A stretch of 64,000 nt of DNA from Clostridium sp. AM22-11AC (lineage in GTDB: Bacteria > Bacillota > Clostridia > Lachnospirales > Lachnospiraceae), in assembly GCF_003473545.1 (NCBI RefSeq), contig NZ_QUCM01000006.1:1-64000 (forward strand). The letters are read 5' to 3'. Position 1 is the first letter of the stretch; each line of letters begins with the position of its first letter. The position numbers and the translations under genes are program-made. The notes under the pieces are model-generated. The model worked only from the letters and a program-made list of their open reading frames with translations, ran no database searches and was not told where the DNA came from. This document shows positions 14,944-23,260 of the stretch, piece by piece.

Positions 14944-15684
14944 TTAATTTTCTTCTGCCAGTGCATCACACCGTTTTGCCAGCTCATAGGCCCTCTCTCT
15001 GGTCTGATTGACCATGCTTGAGGCATAACTTAAACTGTTTCCGCTTTTTCCGGAGCTGTCAGCTGCGTCTGACTCTCTTTTTTTCAGCCAGTCTCTTTCC
15101 TCATTTGCAAGGCTTTGGGCCTCTTCCTGGGGAAGGGCTTCTAATAATGCATTGTATACAGTGCTTAATTCCCCATCCCACATTTTCAACTGGGTTTCTG
15201 CAGAAGTTTTAGCGGAATAAACATTGGAGTCTGTTTCCTGTTCCTGCATTTTCTGGATCTGGCTGTCTAAGTTTCTCAGGCGGTCTGTATAGCTTTCCTG
15301 TTCCGGTTCTGCATCATGTAAAACCGGCTCCAAACCTTCATCCGGAGGATCTGCCGCCTGGACCTGCACCTGATCTTCTGAGGAATTGCTTTCTTCTGTT
15401 TCCTCTGCCGTCCTGGCTTCTGTTTCTTTCTCAGAACGTATCCCGGCACCCGCTGCCTCTGTCTGTTCCGGATCACCTGCTTTCATTTTTGCCTGTGCTT
15501 CCCGGGGGACTGCCTGCAAAGGCGCAGAGTCACTATCCACTGCTGTTTCAGCCGTGGTCTCAGAAAGAACCTGTATTTTCTGTTCCTGTGGGACTTTTTT
15601 TACAACGGAACTTGTATAGCTGGTAATGGCGATCCCTACTACCAGGATACAACCGATGATGACCCATATCCTTCTGTCTTTCAT
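14944..15684 (-). CDS. Membrane-anchored DUF1311/LprI-like protein (246 aa)
   Basis: An N-terminal hydrophobic anchor (residues 6-23, IWVIIGCILVVGIAITSYTS) is followed by an acidic, low-complexity stalk (about 35-125, rich in Glu, Ala, Ser, Thr). The C-terminal part resembles the DUF1311 (lysozyme-inhibitor LprI-like) fold: AETQLKMWDGELSTVYNALL, EERDWLKKRESDA, VNQTRERAYELAKRC. It probably acts at the cell surface; its binding partner is unknown. It is a single gene with its own terminator. Confidence 0.7.
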   Translation of the reverse strand: MKDRRIWVIIGCILVVGIAITSYTSSVVKKVPQEQKIQVLSETTAETAVDSDSAPLQAVPREAQAKMKAGDPEQTEAAGAGIRSEKETEARTAEETEESNSSEDQVQVQAADPPDEGLEPVLHDAEPEQESYTDRLRNLDSQIQKMQEQETDSNVYSAKTSAETQLKMWDGELSTVYNALLEALPQEEAQSLANEERDWLKKRESDAADSSGKSGNSLSYASSMVNQTRERAYELAKRCDALAEEN

Positions 15685-15790
15685 TCTTTCACATCCCTGA
15701 TAAAGAGTAATGTTTTCCAGTCATACAGTACCACAAAATCAGGTGCTTGTGAATACAAATTCGAAAGGAGTAATATTTTGTAAGATTTGC

Positions 15791-15821
15791 GTAAAAATTG
15801 GGGCTGTGTTGAAACAGCCCC
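15791..15821 (-). terminator. rnhA terminator
   Basis: GGGGCTGT-6-ACAGCCCC followed on the minus strand by AATTTTTACG, a few bases after the rnhA stop. Confidence 0.85.
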
Positions 15822-15826
15822 ATGGA

Positions 15827-16309
15827 TCATAAGGATAAGCCCTCATCTTCTATTAAATTATTTCCGTCTGCCGCTGTAGTAGCCAGCTGGTCACACCGCT
15901 CATTCTGTGGATGTCCGGCATGGCCTTTTACCCAGATGAATGTGACCTGATGCTGCTCTTTTGCCTTTAAAAGGCGCTTCCACAGGTCAATGTTTTTCAC
16001 CGGTCCGCTTTTGCCCCGGTTCCAGCCTTTGGCGATCCAGCCGCTGATCCAGTTTTTGTTAAAGGCATCTGTAAGATATTTCGAGTCTGAATACAGCTCG
16101 ATCTTACAGGGGCGATTTAAAGCTTCCAAGCCTGCTATGGCTGCCATTAACTCCATACGGTTATTGGTGGTCTTTTTGTAACCTGCAGATAAGGTCTTTT
16201 CATGTAACTGGCCATTTTTATCCACATAATGCATGACCACTCCATAACCTCCCGGTCCGTCTGGATTTCCTCTTGCTGATCCATCTGTGTAGATCTTTAC
16301 TTCTGTCAT
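15827..16309 (-). CDS. rnhA: Ribonuclease HI
   Basis: Cuts the RNA strand of RNA-DNA hybrids. All four acidic catalytic residues are present: Asp9 (YTDGSARGNP), Glu53 (NRMELMAA), Asp75 (YSDSKYLTDA) and Asp140 (NERCDQLA), with His130 in VKGHAGH. The basic handle GWIAKGWNRGKSGPVKN marks the E. coli-type enzyme. It is 160 residues long, the usual length. Co-directional with the beta-CASP nuclease gene 21 bases upstream. A second RNase H type (rnhB) is at 32433. Confidence 0.95.
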   Translation of the reverse strand: MTEVKIYTDGSARGNPDGPGGYGVVMHYVDKNGQLHEKTLSAGYKKTTNNRMELMAAIAGLEALNRPCKIELYSDSKYLTDAFNKNWISGWIAKGWNRGKSGPVKNIDLWKRLLKAKEQHQVTFIWVKGHAGHPQNERCDQLATTAADGNNLIEDEGLSL

Positions 16310-16330
16310 TTTTCTCTGTACTCCTGTTGT

Positions 16331-17932
16331 TTATCGGTTCCATTTTTCGCAAAGAGCTAATATCTGCTCTGTAAAACGGGTCAGATCCTGATTTGCCCCG
16401 CCCTGGTTGCGTGCGATCACATCCATAAGCATCTGTCCTGCATCCACCAGTCTGGTGTAAACGCCTGTTGCCTTTCTGGTTGCCTGAGTTTCTGCCTCTA
16501 CCGGAACAGGCTCGGTCTCCTTGATCCATACACCCTTTATCAGGTCAAATTCCGAACCGGAATAAGGTGCTTTTGCTGTAAGGCCAAGCTGGGTATTTAA
16601 AGCATCCGTAAGAGACTCACAGGACTCGTCATTTCCATGTACTACAAATACATATTTGGGCTTTTGTTCAAAGGCTGCAGCCCAGGTAAGAAGGCCGTCT
16701 CTGTCTGCATGGCCGCTGATACCATCCAAAGTCTCAATATGCGCCTTCACATCGATCTCTTCACCAAAGATCTTTACAGCAGGGGCACCATCCTGAAGCA
16801 GACGGCCTAAGGTTCCTTCTGCCTGGTATCCGGCAAATACCACACTGCATTCTTCCCTCCACAGATTATGTTTTAAGTGGTGGCGGATACGGCCGGCATC
16901 ACACATACCTGCTGCGGAAATGATCACCTTCGGGGTCATATCAAAGTTGATATTTTTTGACTCTTCACTGGTAACGGAAAGCTTTAATCCCGGGAAATCA
17001 ATTGGGTTGATACCCCGTTCTACCAACGCCTTTGTCTCCTCGTCATAGCATTCCACCATATTCTGCTTAAATACATGGGTAGCTTCTACTGCCAACGGGC
17101 TATCCACATATACCTGGAAGCCATCGTGACCGGTAACCAGCTTTTCTTCCTTAATATGGCGGATCATATAAAGAAGTTCCTGGGTCCTGCCTACTGCAAA
17201 GGCCGGGATCACTACATTGCCCTGGCGGTCTAAGGTCTGCTGGATGATACGGGCCAGACCTACTACATGGTCTTCGCCCTTTTTGTGATAGCGGTTTCCA
17301 TAGGTGGACTCCATCACTACATAATCGCCGTCAGAAATATACTGGGGATCCCGGATCAGCGGTTTATTCTTGTTTCCGATATCACCGGAAAAGACGATCT
17401 TTCGCTGTTCATCCCCTTCTGTCGCCCAGATCTCAATAGAGGCTGAACCAAGAAGATGGCCTACATCCGTAAAACGCAGGGTGATGTTTTCGTTTAATTT
17501 AAACTTCTGTCCATAAGCCACACCTTCAAAATGGCCCAGAACTCCTTCTGCATCCTGCATGGTATAAAGGGCTTCTACCTCTGTTTTGCCGGCTCTGCGT
17601 GCTTTACGATTGCGCCACTCTGCCTCCATCTCCTGAATGTGGGCACTGTCCCGAAGCATAATGCCACACAGGTCTGCAGTCGCATAGGTGGTTATGATCT
17701 GCCCCTTAAATCCTCTGGCATAGATCCAGGGAAGCATGCCTGCATGGTCAATGTGGGCGTGGGTCAGAAATACGTAGTCAATGTCGCTGTAACTGACCGG
17801 AAGTTCCGCATTCTGGTAAGGATTGTTCCCCTGCTCCATACCACAGTCAATAAGGACTTTTGTATCTCCTACTTCCAGAAAATGACAGCTGCCTGTAACT
17901 TCATGGTCTGCTCCGATAAAGGTCAGTTTCAT
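16331..17932 (-). CDS. Beta-CASP metallo-beta-lactamase nuclease (533 aa)
   Basis: A metallo-beta-lactamase core with the zinc ligands HAHIDHAG (in FLTHAHIDHAGMLP), GHLLGSASIE and FSGDIGN, plus the beta-CASP insert (FAVGRTQELLY, IISAAGMCDAGRIRHHLKHN, SGHADRDGL). This is the RNA 3'-end-processing (Ysh1/CPSF73-like) branch, distinct from RNase J. It probably degrades or processes RNA. The extra C-terminal 60 residues are helical and of unknown role. The start chosen is ATG 17932, eight bases after GGGAG; the ATG two codons earlier is too close. Confidence 0.85.
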   Translation of the reverse strand: MKLTFIGADHEVTGSCHFLEVGDTKVLIDCGMEQGNNPYQNAELPVSYSDIDYVFLTHAHIDHAGMLPWIYARGFKGQIITTYATADLCGIMLRDSAHIQEMEAEWRNRKARRAGKTEVEALYTMQDAEGVLGHFEGVAYGQKFKLNENITLRFTDVGHLLGSASIEIWATEGDEQRKIVFSGDIGNKNKPLIRDPQYISDGDYVVMESTYGNRYHKKGEDHVVGLARIIQQTLDRQGNVVIPAFAVGRTQELLYMIRHIKEEKLVTGHDGFQVYVDSPLAVEATHVFKQNMVECYDEETKALVERGINPIDFPGLKLSVTSEESKNINFDMTPKVIISAAGMCDAGRIRHHLKHNLWREECSVVFAGYQAEGTLGRLLQDGAPAVKIFGEEIDVKAHIETLDGISGHADRDGLLTWAAAFEQKPKYVFVVHGNDESCESLTDALNTQLGLTAKAPYSGSEFDLIKGVWIKETEPVPVEAETQATRKATGVYTRLVDAGQMLMDVIARNQGGANQDLTRFTEQILALCEKWNR

Positions 17933-17996
17933 AAGCATTCTCCCCTCTGTTGCCCCTTTTTATTGTTATTATAAGGGTCTCGTTTTTGCTGACTCT

Positions 17997-18026
17997 AGTA
18001 TAGCACATTTGCATGTTTATTTGCAA
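17997..18026 (-). promoter_or_regulatory. Promoter of beta-CASP nuclease gene
   Basis: TTGCAA (18026-18021), an 18-bp spacer and TATACT (18002-17997) on the minus strand, about 65 bases before the start codon. Confidence 0.55.
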
Positions 18027-18084
18027 ACTTTTTCAGTTATTTTGCATAAATTAGACAAGTTTTCTGATAATGTCGCTTACTACG

Positions 18085-18172
18085 CATATGCCACCGGGTC
18101 CCAAGCTCGAAAATCCTCTTGCAAGCAAGCTTGCATCGGATTTTTGAGTTTTGTCCCCTGGTGTGTCATATG
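18085..18172. repeat. Long imperfect palindrome after spoIVA
   Basis: Outer arms CATATG...CATATG, then pairing of CACC-GGG with CCC-GGTG-type segments and CTCGAAAATCC with GGATTTTTGAG. A centre contains its own palindrome GCAAGC-AA-GCTTGC. It spans the spoIVA stop codon (18166-18168). It can fold into one arm of about 40 bp and may end spoIVA transcripts. The central 15 bases recur at 45109-45124. Confidence 0.65.
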
Positions 18173-19647
18173 ATAATACAGATCATCCCCCCATTACTGT
18201 CATTAATGATCTTCTGCAGTGTATCCTGCAATTTCTGCTGGCACTCATCGGTCATCTGGGAGATCTTGGCCTGGATGCCGTCTTCTACGATCTGTTCAAT
18301 GGATTTGCCGAAGATATTGGCATTCCAGATGCCTTCTTCACTGTCTTTGGAACTGGATTTTATGTATGCGATCAGGTCCTTTGCCTGCTGCTCGCTTCCC
18401 ACAATAGGAGCGATCTCGGTCTCGATCTGGGCCCGGATCAGGTTTACAGAGGGCGCCTGGGCCTTCATTTTCACGCCGTACTTATTTCCATGACGTATCA
18501 CTTCCGGTTCATCTAATAATATCTCATCTTTCTGAGGCATCATGACCCCATATCCCTTTAATCTGGCCTGGGCCAGGGCCTCTTTTACTTTATCATACTC
18601 TTTCTGCATACCTGCTAAAGTGCTTAAAGTCTGCATCAGCTGGTACTCACCTTCTATAGGCAGTCCTACATAGTCGCTTAATATCTGATAATAATAGCTG
18701 TCATCCATCTGTACCTGTAAGGATACGGTACCGTCTGCCATTTCCATTTTTTCGATCGTGATCTTTTCCACAGGTCCTGATGAGCCGCCAAATGTCTTTA
18801 TCTGAGAAGCTGCATCTTTCATGTGGCTGACTTTCTTTAAAAGTTCCCTTGCCATATCGATCACCTGGGTTTTAAGCCAGTGGGTAGCCGGAAGGACTTC
18901 CAGCCATTTGGGAATATGAAAATCCAGTTGCGTAACAGGAAATTCTTTTAAAACACTTTCCAGAATATGGAAAATATCTTCTTTTTTCAGCTGCTCGCAG
19001 CTGACGGGAAGAACTGTCACCCCATAATCAGCTGCCAGCTGTTCTGCCAGCTTTAAGGTTTCATCTGAATAGGGTTTCGTAGAATTTAAAAGAAGGATAA
19101 ATGGCTTCCCCAGCTTTTTCAATTCATCTACAGTCTGTTTTTCCGCATCTATATAGGCAGAGCGCTTTAATTCCCCAACAGAGCCGTCCGTAGTCACTAC
19201 AATGCCAATGGTAGAATGATCCCCTATGACTTTCCTGGTGCCGATCTGGGCCGCCTGGGTAAAGGGGATTTCTTTTTCAGACCAGGGCGTTTTCACCATC
19301 CGCTCTTCCCCATTTTCCACATGGCCTGCAGCCCCGTCTACCATATAGCCTACACAGTCGATGAGGCGCACTTTCGCCTGGATCCCGTCTCCCAAAGTGA
19401 TCTGCACCGCCTCTTTGGGGATAAATTTCGGTTCCGTTGTCATCACCGTTTTTCCCCCTGCGCTCTGGGGAAGTTCATCGGTACTTACTGCCTTTAGACT
19501 TTCATCTTCCATAGCCGGAAGCACAGCCAGCTCCATAAAACGCTTGATAAAGGTAGACTTTCCTGTACGCACCGGTCCCACCACACCGATGTAGATCTCT
19601 CCCTTTGTTCTGGCCTGAATATCCTTGTATACATTAAAATTGTCCAT
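18166..19647 (-). CDS. spoIVA: Stage IV sporulation protein A (SpoIVA)
   Basis: The ATPase that polymerises on the outer forespore surface as the base of the spore coat. At 493 residues it is the family's usual length. The start region MDNFNVYKDIQARTKGEIYI, the Walker A VGPVRTGKSTF, the TEPKFIPKEAV region and the hydrophobic end GGMICIII are characteristic. The ATG at 19647 is preferred (AGGGGG seven bases upstream). Expression would be mother-cell specific. Its neighbours are housekeeping, so it is a stand-alone gene. Confidence 0.95.
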   Translation of the reverse strand: MDNFNVYKDIQARTKGEIYIGVVGPVRTGKSTFIKRFMELAVLPAMEDESLKAVSTDELPQSAGGKTVMTTEPKFIPKEAVQITLGDGIQAKVRLIDCVGYMVDGAAGHVENGEERMVKTPWSEKEIPFTQAAQIGTRKVIGDHSTIGIVVTTDGSVGELKRSAYIDAEKQTVDELKKLGKPFILLLNSTKPYSDETLKLAEQLAADYGVTVLPVSCEQLKKEDIFHILESVLKEFPVTQLDFHIPKWLEVLPATHWLKTQVIDMARELLKKVSHMKDAASQIKTFGGSSGPVEKITIEKMEMADGTVSLQVQMDDSYYYQILSDYVGLPIEGEYQLMQTLSTLAGMQKEYDKVKEALAQARLKGYGVMMPQKDEILLDEPEVIRHGNKYGVKMKAQAPSVNLIRAQIETEIAPIVGSEQQAKDLIAYIKSSSKDSEEGIWNANIFGKSIEQIVEDGIQAKISQMTDECQQKLQDTLQKIINDSNGGMICIII

Positions 19648-19651
19648 AAAA

Positions 19652-19692
19652 ATACCCCCTTGCACGTTTATATAACATATGCAAGAGGGTAT
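19652..19692 (-). terminator. livF-end hairpin overlapping spoIVA RBS
   Basis: ATACCCcCTTGCA / TGCAAGaGGGTAT, 13-bp arms with one mismatch and a 15-base loop, followed on the minus strand by TATTTTT. It would terminate the liv operon, and its 3' arm contains the AGGGGG ribosome binding site of spoIVA. Confidence 0.65.
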
Positions 19693-19697
19693 GATCT

Positions 19698-20408
19698 TTA
19701 TTCGCTTAAATAAGCCTTCTTTACACGGTCGTTATTCATCAGTTCTTTTGCATCGCCGGAAAGGGCAATGGTTCCTGTTTCCAGAACATATGCCTTGTTA
19801 GCAATAGAAAGTGCTTTCTTTGCGTTCTGCTCTACTAAAAGGACCGTAGTGCCGTCTTTGTTGATCTGCTGGATAATATCAAAGATCTCATTTACATAAA
19901 TAGGTGAAAGTCCCATAGACGGCTCATCTAATACCATTACCTTCGGATGGCTCATAAGAGCACGGCCCATAGCAAGCATCTGCTGCTCGCCGCCGGATAA
20001 GGTTCCTGCTAACTGATTCTTTCTCTCTTCCAGACGTGGGAAACGTTTATAGATCATCTTTAATGTTTCTTCGATCTCATTTTTATCCCTGCGGGTATAA
20101 GCGCCCATCATCAGGTTCTGTAAAACAGAAAGGGTCGCAAATACACGGCGTCCTTCCGGAACATGGGCAATTCCCATACTTACCAGCTTATAGCCCGGAA
20201 TGTGGGTAATGTCTTTTCCCTCGTAAATGATCTTTCCTGCTTTTGCGTTTAACAGGCCGGTAATGGTATGCAAAGTGGTGGTCTTTCCTGCACCATTGGC
20301 ACCGATCAGCGCTACAATGTCTCCCTGGTCTACATCAAAGGAGATTCCCTTTAAAGCCTGGATCACACCATAGTATACTTCCAGGTCTTTTACTTCAAGC
20401 ATTGCCAT
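19698..20408 (-). CDS. livF: Branched-chain amino-acid ABC transporter ATPase LivF
   Basis: The second ATPase of the high-affinity Leu/Ile/Val importer. Walker A GANGAGKTT, the signature LSGGEQQM, Walker B VMVLDEPSMGL and the H-like VLLVEQNAKKALSIA segment are intact in 236 residues. It is the last gene of livJ-H-M-G-F and lies 15 bases after livG. Confidence 0.95.
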   Translation of the reverse strand: MAMLEVKDLEVYYGVIQALKGISFDVDQGDIVALIGANGAGKTTTLHTITGLLNAKAGKIIYEGKDITHIPGYKLVSMGIAHVPEGRRVFATLSVLQNLMMGAYTRRDKNEIEETLKMIYKRFPRLEERKNQLAGTLSGGEQQMLAMGRALMSHPKVMVLDEPSMGLSPIYVNEIFDIIQQINKDGTTVLLVEQNAKKALSIANKAYVLETGTIALSGDAKELMNNDRVKKAYLSE

Positions 20409-20422
20409 ACTATCTCTCCTCC

Positions 20423-21181
20423 TTATTCACCCAGATATGCCTTGATAACTTCCGGATCATGCAGTACATCACTGGTAGCGCCTTCTCTTAAGACCTGTCC
20501 GAAGTTTAAAACGGTCAGCTTCTCGCAGATACCGCTTACCAGCTTCATATCATGCTCAATAAGAAGTACAGTCATGTTAAAATTGTCACGTACAAAACGG
20601 ATGGTATCCATCAGTTCTGCTGTCTCGTTAGGGTTCATGCCCGCTGCCGGCTCATCTAACAGAAGGAGCTTTGGCTCTGTTGCCAGGGCTCTTGCGATCT
20701 CTAACTTTCTCTGCTTACCATAAGGTAAGTTGGAAGCCTTAAAATCACATTCCTTATCCAGGTCAAATACCTTTAACAGGTTCATGGCCTCTTCGTCCAT
20801 CTCTTTTTCAATCTTAAAATATCTCGGAAGACGGAAAATACCTTCTACTGTAGAATATTTATGATGATTGTGAAGTCCTGCCTTTACATTATCAAGAACG
20901 GACATATCCTTGAAAAGACGGATATTCTGGAAGGTTCTTGCAATACCGGCCTGATTAATCTCAATGGTACTTTTTCCGGTAATATTTACATCGTCTAAAA
21001 CGATACTTCCTGCATTTGGCTTATATACACCTGTAAGAAGGTTGAAAATGGTGGTCTTTCCGGCACCGTTTGGTCCGATCAGTCCATACAGCTGTCCCTT
21101 TTCAATGTTGATATGGAAATTATCAACTGCCTTTAAGCCGCCAAAGGATATACTTAAATTCTTTACTTCCAGTAATGCCAT
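20423..21181 (-). CDS. livG: Branched-chain amino-acid ABC transporter ATPase LivG
   Basis: Walker A GPNGAGKTTIFN, the LivG-typical signature NLPYGKQRKLEIARAL, Walker B LLLLDEPAAGMNPNE and the VLLIEHDMKLV H-loop; 252 residues. It starts two bases after the livM stop (TAA-T-ATG) with AGGAGG inside livM, so translation is coupled. Confidence 0.95.
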   Translation of the reverse strand: MALLEVKNLSISFGGLKAVDNFHINIEKGQLYGLIGPNGAGKTTIFNLLTGVYKPNAGSIVLDDVNITGKSTIEINQAGIARTFQNIRLFKDMSVLDNVKAGLHNHHKYSTVEGIFRLPRYFKIEKEMDEEAMNLLKVFDLDKECDFKASNLPYGKQRKLEIARALATEPKLLLLDEPAAGMNPNETAELMDTIRFVRDNFNMTVLLIEHDMKLVSGICEKLTVLNFGQVLREGATSDVLHDPEVIKAYLGE

Positions 21182-21182
21182 A

Positions 21183-22253
21183 TTATTTTGCCTCCTTTGC
21201 CGGTTTCTTATTTCCCTTTAATGCTGCAAACATTCTCTCACGAATAACTACAAACTGAGGTGCAGAGTTAAACAGCATCGCTAAGATCAGCACGATGGCG
21301 TACATCAGCATACGGTAATTGCTCAGTCCTCGGAGCATCTCTGGAAGGAGATACAGGATAACGGTAGCGATCACAGAACCGCGGATGCTTCCGATACCGC
21401 CAAGAACTACATAAACCAGGATCATAATGGACATGTTATAACCAAAGTTCTTTGGCAGAGCGGTCAGTGTTGTCAGGTTGTGTGCATAGAGAACACCTGC
21501 CACGCCAGCAAGACCTGCGGAAATACTGAATGCCATCAGTTTATATTTTGTGATGTTGATACCAATAGACTCTGCTGCAATACGGTTATCGCGGATAGCC
21601 ATGATAGCGCGGCCTGTACGGGAATTGACCAGGTTCATTACAATAAATAAAGTGATCAGTACCAGGATCACACCAATGGTAAAAGTTGCTGCCTGAGGTG
21701 TACCGGTAATACCCTGGGCACCCTTGATCAGCACTTCGCCGTCTGCATCCATATTTAAGGACATGGAGTCTTTTAAAGAAATATGGAAGCCGGAACCATC
21801 TCTTCCCAGATATACAGCATTGATGATATTTTTAATGATCTCACCAAACGCCAGAGTTACGATAGCCAGGTAGTCACCTTTTAATCGGAGTACCGGGATA
21901 CCGATGAGAATACCGAAAACAGCTGCTACTACCGCTCCGATGATTACTGCAATGATCAGAGAAACCGTCGGATTCATAGAGCCCTTCATGCACTTGGAGA
22001 ACAACGCTCCGGCGAAAGCGCCTACGCACATAAAACCTGCGTGTCCAAGGCTTAACTCACCCAGGATACCTACTGTCAGGTTTAAGGAAACTGCCATAAT
22101 AACATAGATACAGAAAGGAACTAAAAGTCCTTTCATCAGGCTGGACATATGTCCGGTGCCCATTAAGATCTGAACAACGATATATGCCACAACCACAATG
22201 GCATATGTGATCATATTGTTGATAAATGTCTTCTGCTTTGCTTTACTTTTCAT
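21183..22253 (-). CDS. livM: Branched-chain amino-acid ABC transporter permease LivM
   Basis: An integral membrane protein with about ten hydrophobic segments and the family motifs GELSLGHAGFMCVGA, GDYLAIVTLAFGEI and LAGVAGVLYA, plus the cytoplasmic EAA-like GRAIMAIRDNRIAAES loop that contacts the ATPase. It pairs with LivH as the transmembrane channel. It has 356 residues, of which the first 25 form an extra hydrophobic start. Confidence 0.95.
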   Translation of the reverse strand: MKSKAKQKTFINNMITYAIVVVAYIVVQILMGTGHMSSLMKGLLVPFCIYVIMAVSLNLTVGILGELSLGHAGFMCVGAFAGALFSKCMKGSMNPTVSLIIAVIIGAVVAAVFGILIGIPVLRLKGDYLAIVTLAFGEIIKNIINAVYLGRDGSGFHISLKDSMSLNMDADGEVLIKGAQGITGTPQAATFTIGVILVLITLFIVMNLVNSRTGRAIMAIRDNRIAAESIGINITKYKLMAFSISAGLAGVAGVLYAHNLTTLTALPKNFGYNMSIMILVYVVLGGIGSIRGSVIATVILYLLPEMLRGLSNYRMLMYAIVLILAMLFNSAPQFVVIRERMFAALKGNKKPAKEAK

Positions 22254-22261
22254 ACCCGCAC

Positions 22262-23143
22262 CTACACTTTCTCACTGATCTTCTTGCCAAGAATACCGGT
22301 GGGTTTTACTAACAGTACAATGATCAGTACTGAGAACACGATGGCATCTGAAAGCTGGGAAGAAATATACGCCTTGGAAAGGATCTCGATCACACCTAAG
22401 AGAACGCCTCCGATAAAAGCGCCTGGGATGGATCCGATACCGCCAAATACTGCTGCCACGAATGCCTTGATACCTGGCATGGAACCTGTATATGGGGTTA
22501 AGGACGGATAAGCGGAGCATAACAGCACACCTGCAATGGCTGCCAGTGCAGAACCGATAGCGAAAGTTAAAGCAATGGTTCCGTTTACATTGATACCCAT
22601 TAAGGTTGCCGCACCCTTATCTTCTGAAACAGCTAACATAGCCTGTCCTGCTCTTGTACGGTTAATAAATGCCATCAGGCATACCATGATCACGATACAG
22701 GAAAGAATGGTTGCAATGGTCTCGCCGGTAATATTTAACTGGCCGTCTGCCAGCTTTAATGCCGGGATCTTTACAACAGAAGTAAATGATTTTGTATCCG
22801 CGCCAAAGATCAGCAGTGCTACGTTCTGGAGCAGGTAGCTGACACCGATGGCTGTGATCAGTACAGCAAGAGGTGACGCACTACGTAATGGCTTATATGC
22901 CACCCGCTCAATGACAACACCTAACAATGTGCATGCTGCTACTGCCAGCAGGACGCCTAACATAGGCGGAAGCCCCATGGAGCTGACTGTGACGAACACA
23001 ACATAGCTTCCTATCATAATAATATCACCGTGAGCGAAATTCAGCATCTTCGCAATACCATAAACCATGGTATATCCCAGTGCGATGATCGCATATACAC
23101 TGCCCAGGCTGACGCCATTGATCAAATAGTTGATAAAGCTCAT
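22262..23143 (-). CDS. livH: Branched-chain amino-acid ABC transporter permease LivH
   Basis: The partner permease: 293 residues with the LivH start NGVSLGSVYAIIALGYTMVY, KMLNFAHGDIIMIG, GQAMLAVSEDKGAA (ATPase-contact loop) and AVFGGIGSIPGAFIGG. It follows a strong hairpin that separates it from the binding-protein gene, as expected when the binding protein is made in excess. Confidence 0.95.
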   Translation of the reverse strand: MSFINYLINGVSLGSVYAIIALGYTMVYGIAKMLNFAHGDIIMIGSYVVFVTVSSMGLPPMLGVLLAVAACTLLGVVIERVAYKPLRSASPLAVLITAIGVSYLLQNVALLIFGADTKSFTSVVKIPALKLADGQLNITGETIATILSCIVIMVCLMAFINRTRAGQAMLAVSEDKGAATLMGINVNGTIALTFAIGSALAAIAGVLLCSAYPSLTPYTGSMPGIKAFVAAVFGGIGSIPGAFIGGVLLGVIEILSKAYISSQLSDAIVFSVLIIVLLVKPTGILGKKISEKV

Positions 23144-23195
23144 ACATACACCTCTTCATTAAATATTGAAAGTTTAAATTCCCCTATAAAACCAA

Positions 23196-23220
23196 GAGGG
23201 TTGTCTTAACGACAACCCTC
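23196..23220 (-). terminator. livJ-livH intergenic attenuator hairpin
   Basis: Perfect 10-bp arms GAGGGTTGTC / GACAACCCTC with a 5-base loop, followed on the minus strand by TTGGTTTTAT. Placed between the binding-protein gene and the permeases, it would lower downstream expression and protect the livJ message. Confidence 0.75.
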
Positions 23221-23260
23221 CTTTGGGTTATTGATCAGATTTTAAACCTTCTGAAATTGA

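Noticed and set aside
17531..17974. A 147-residue plus-strand frame within the beta-CASP gene
   Set aside because: Antisense shadow with cysteine/His-rich composition typical of reversed codons.
18151..18516. Plus-strand frames over the spoIVA end
   Set aside because: Antisense to SpoIVA coding sequence; no start signals.
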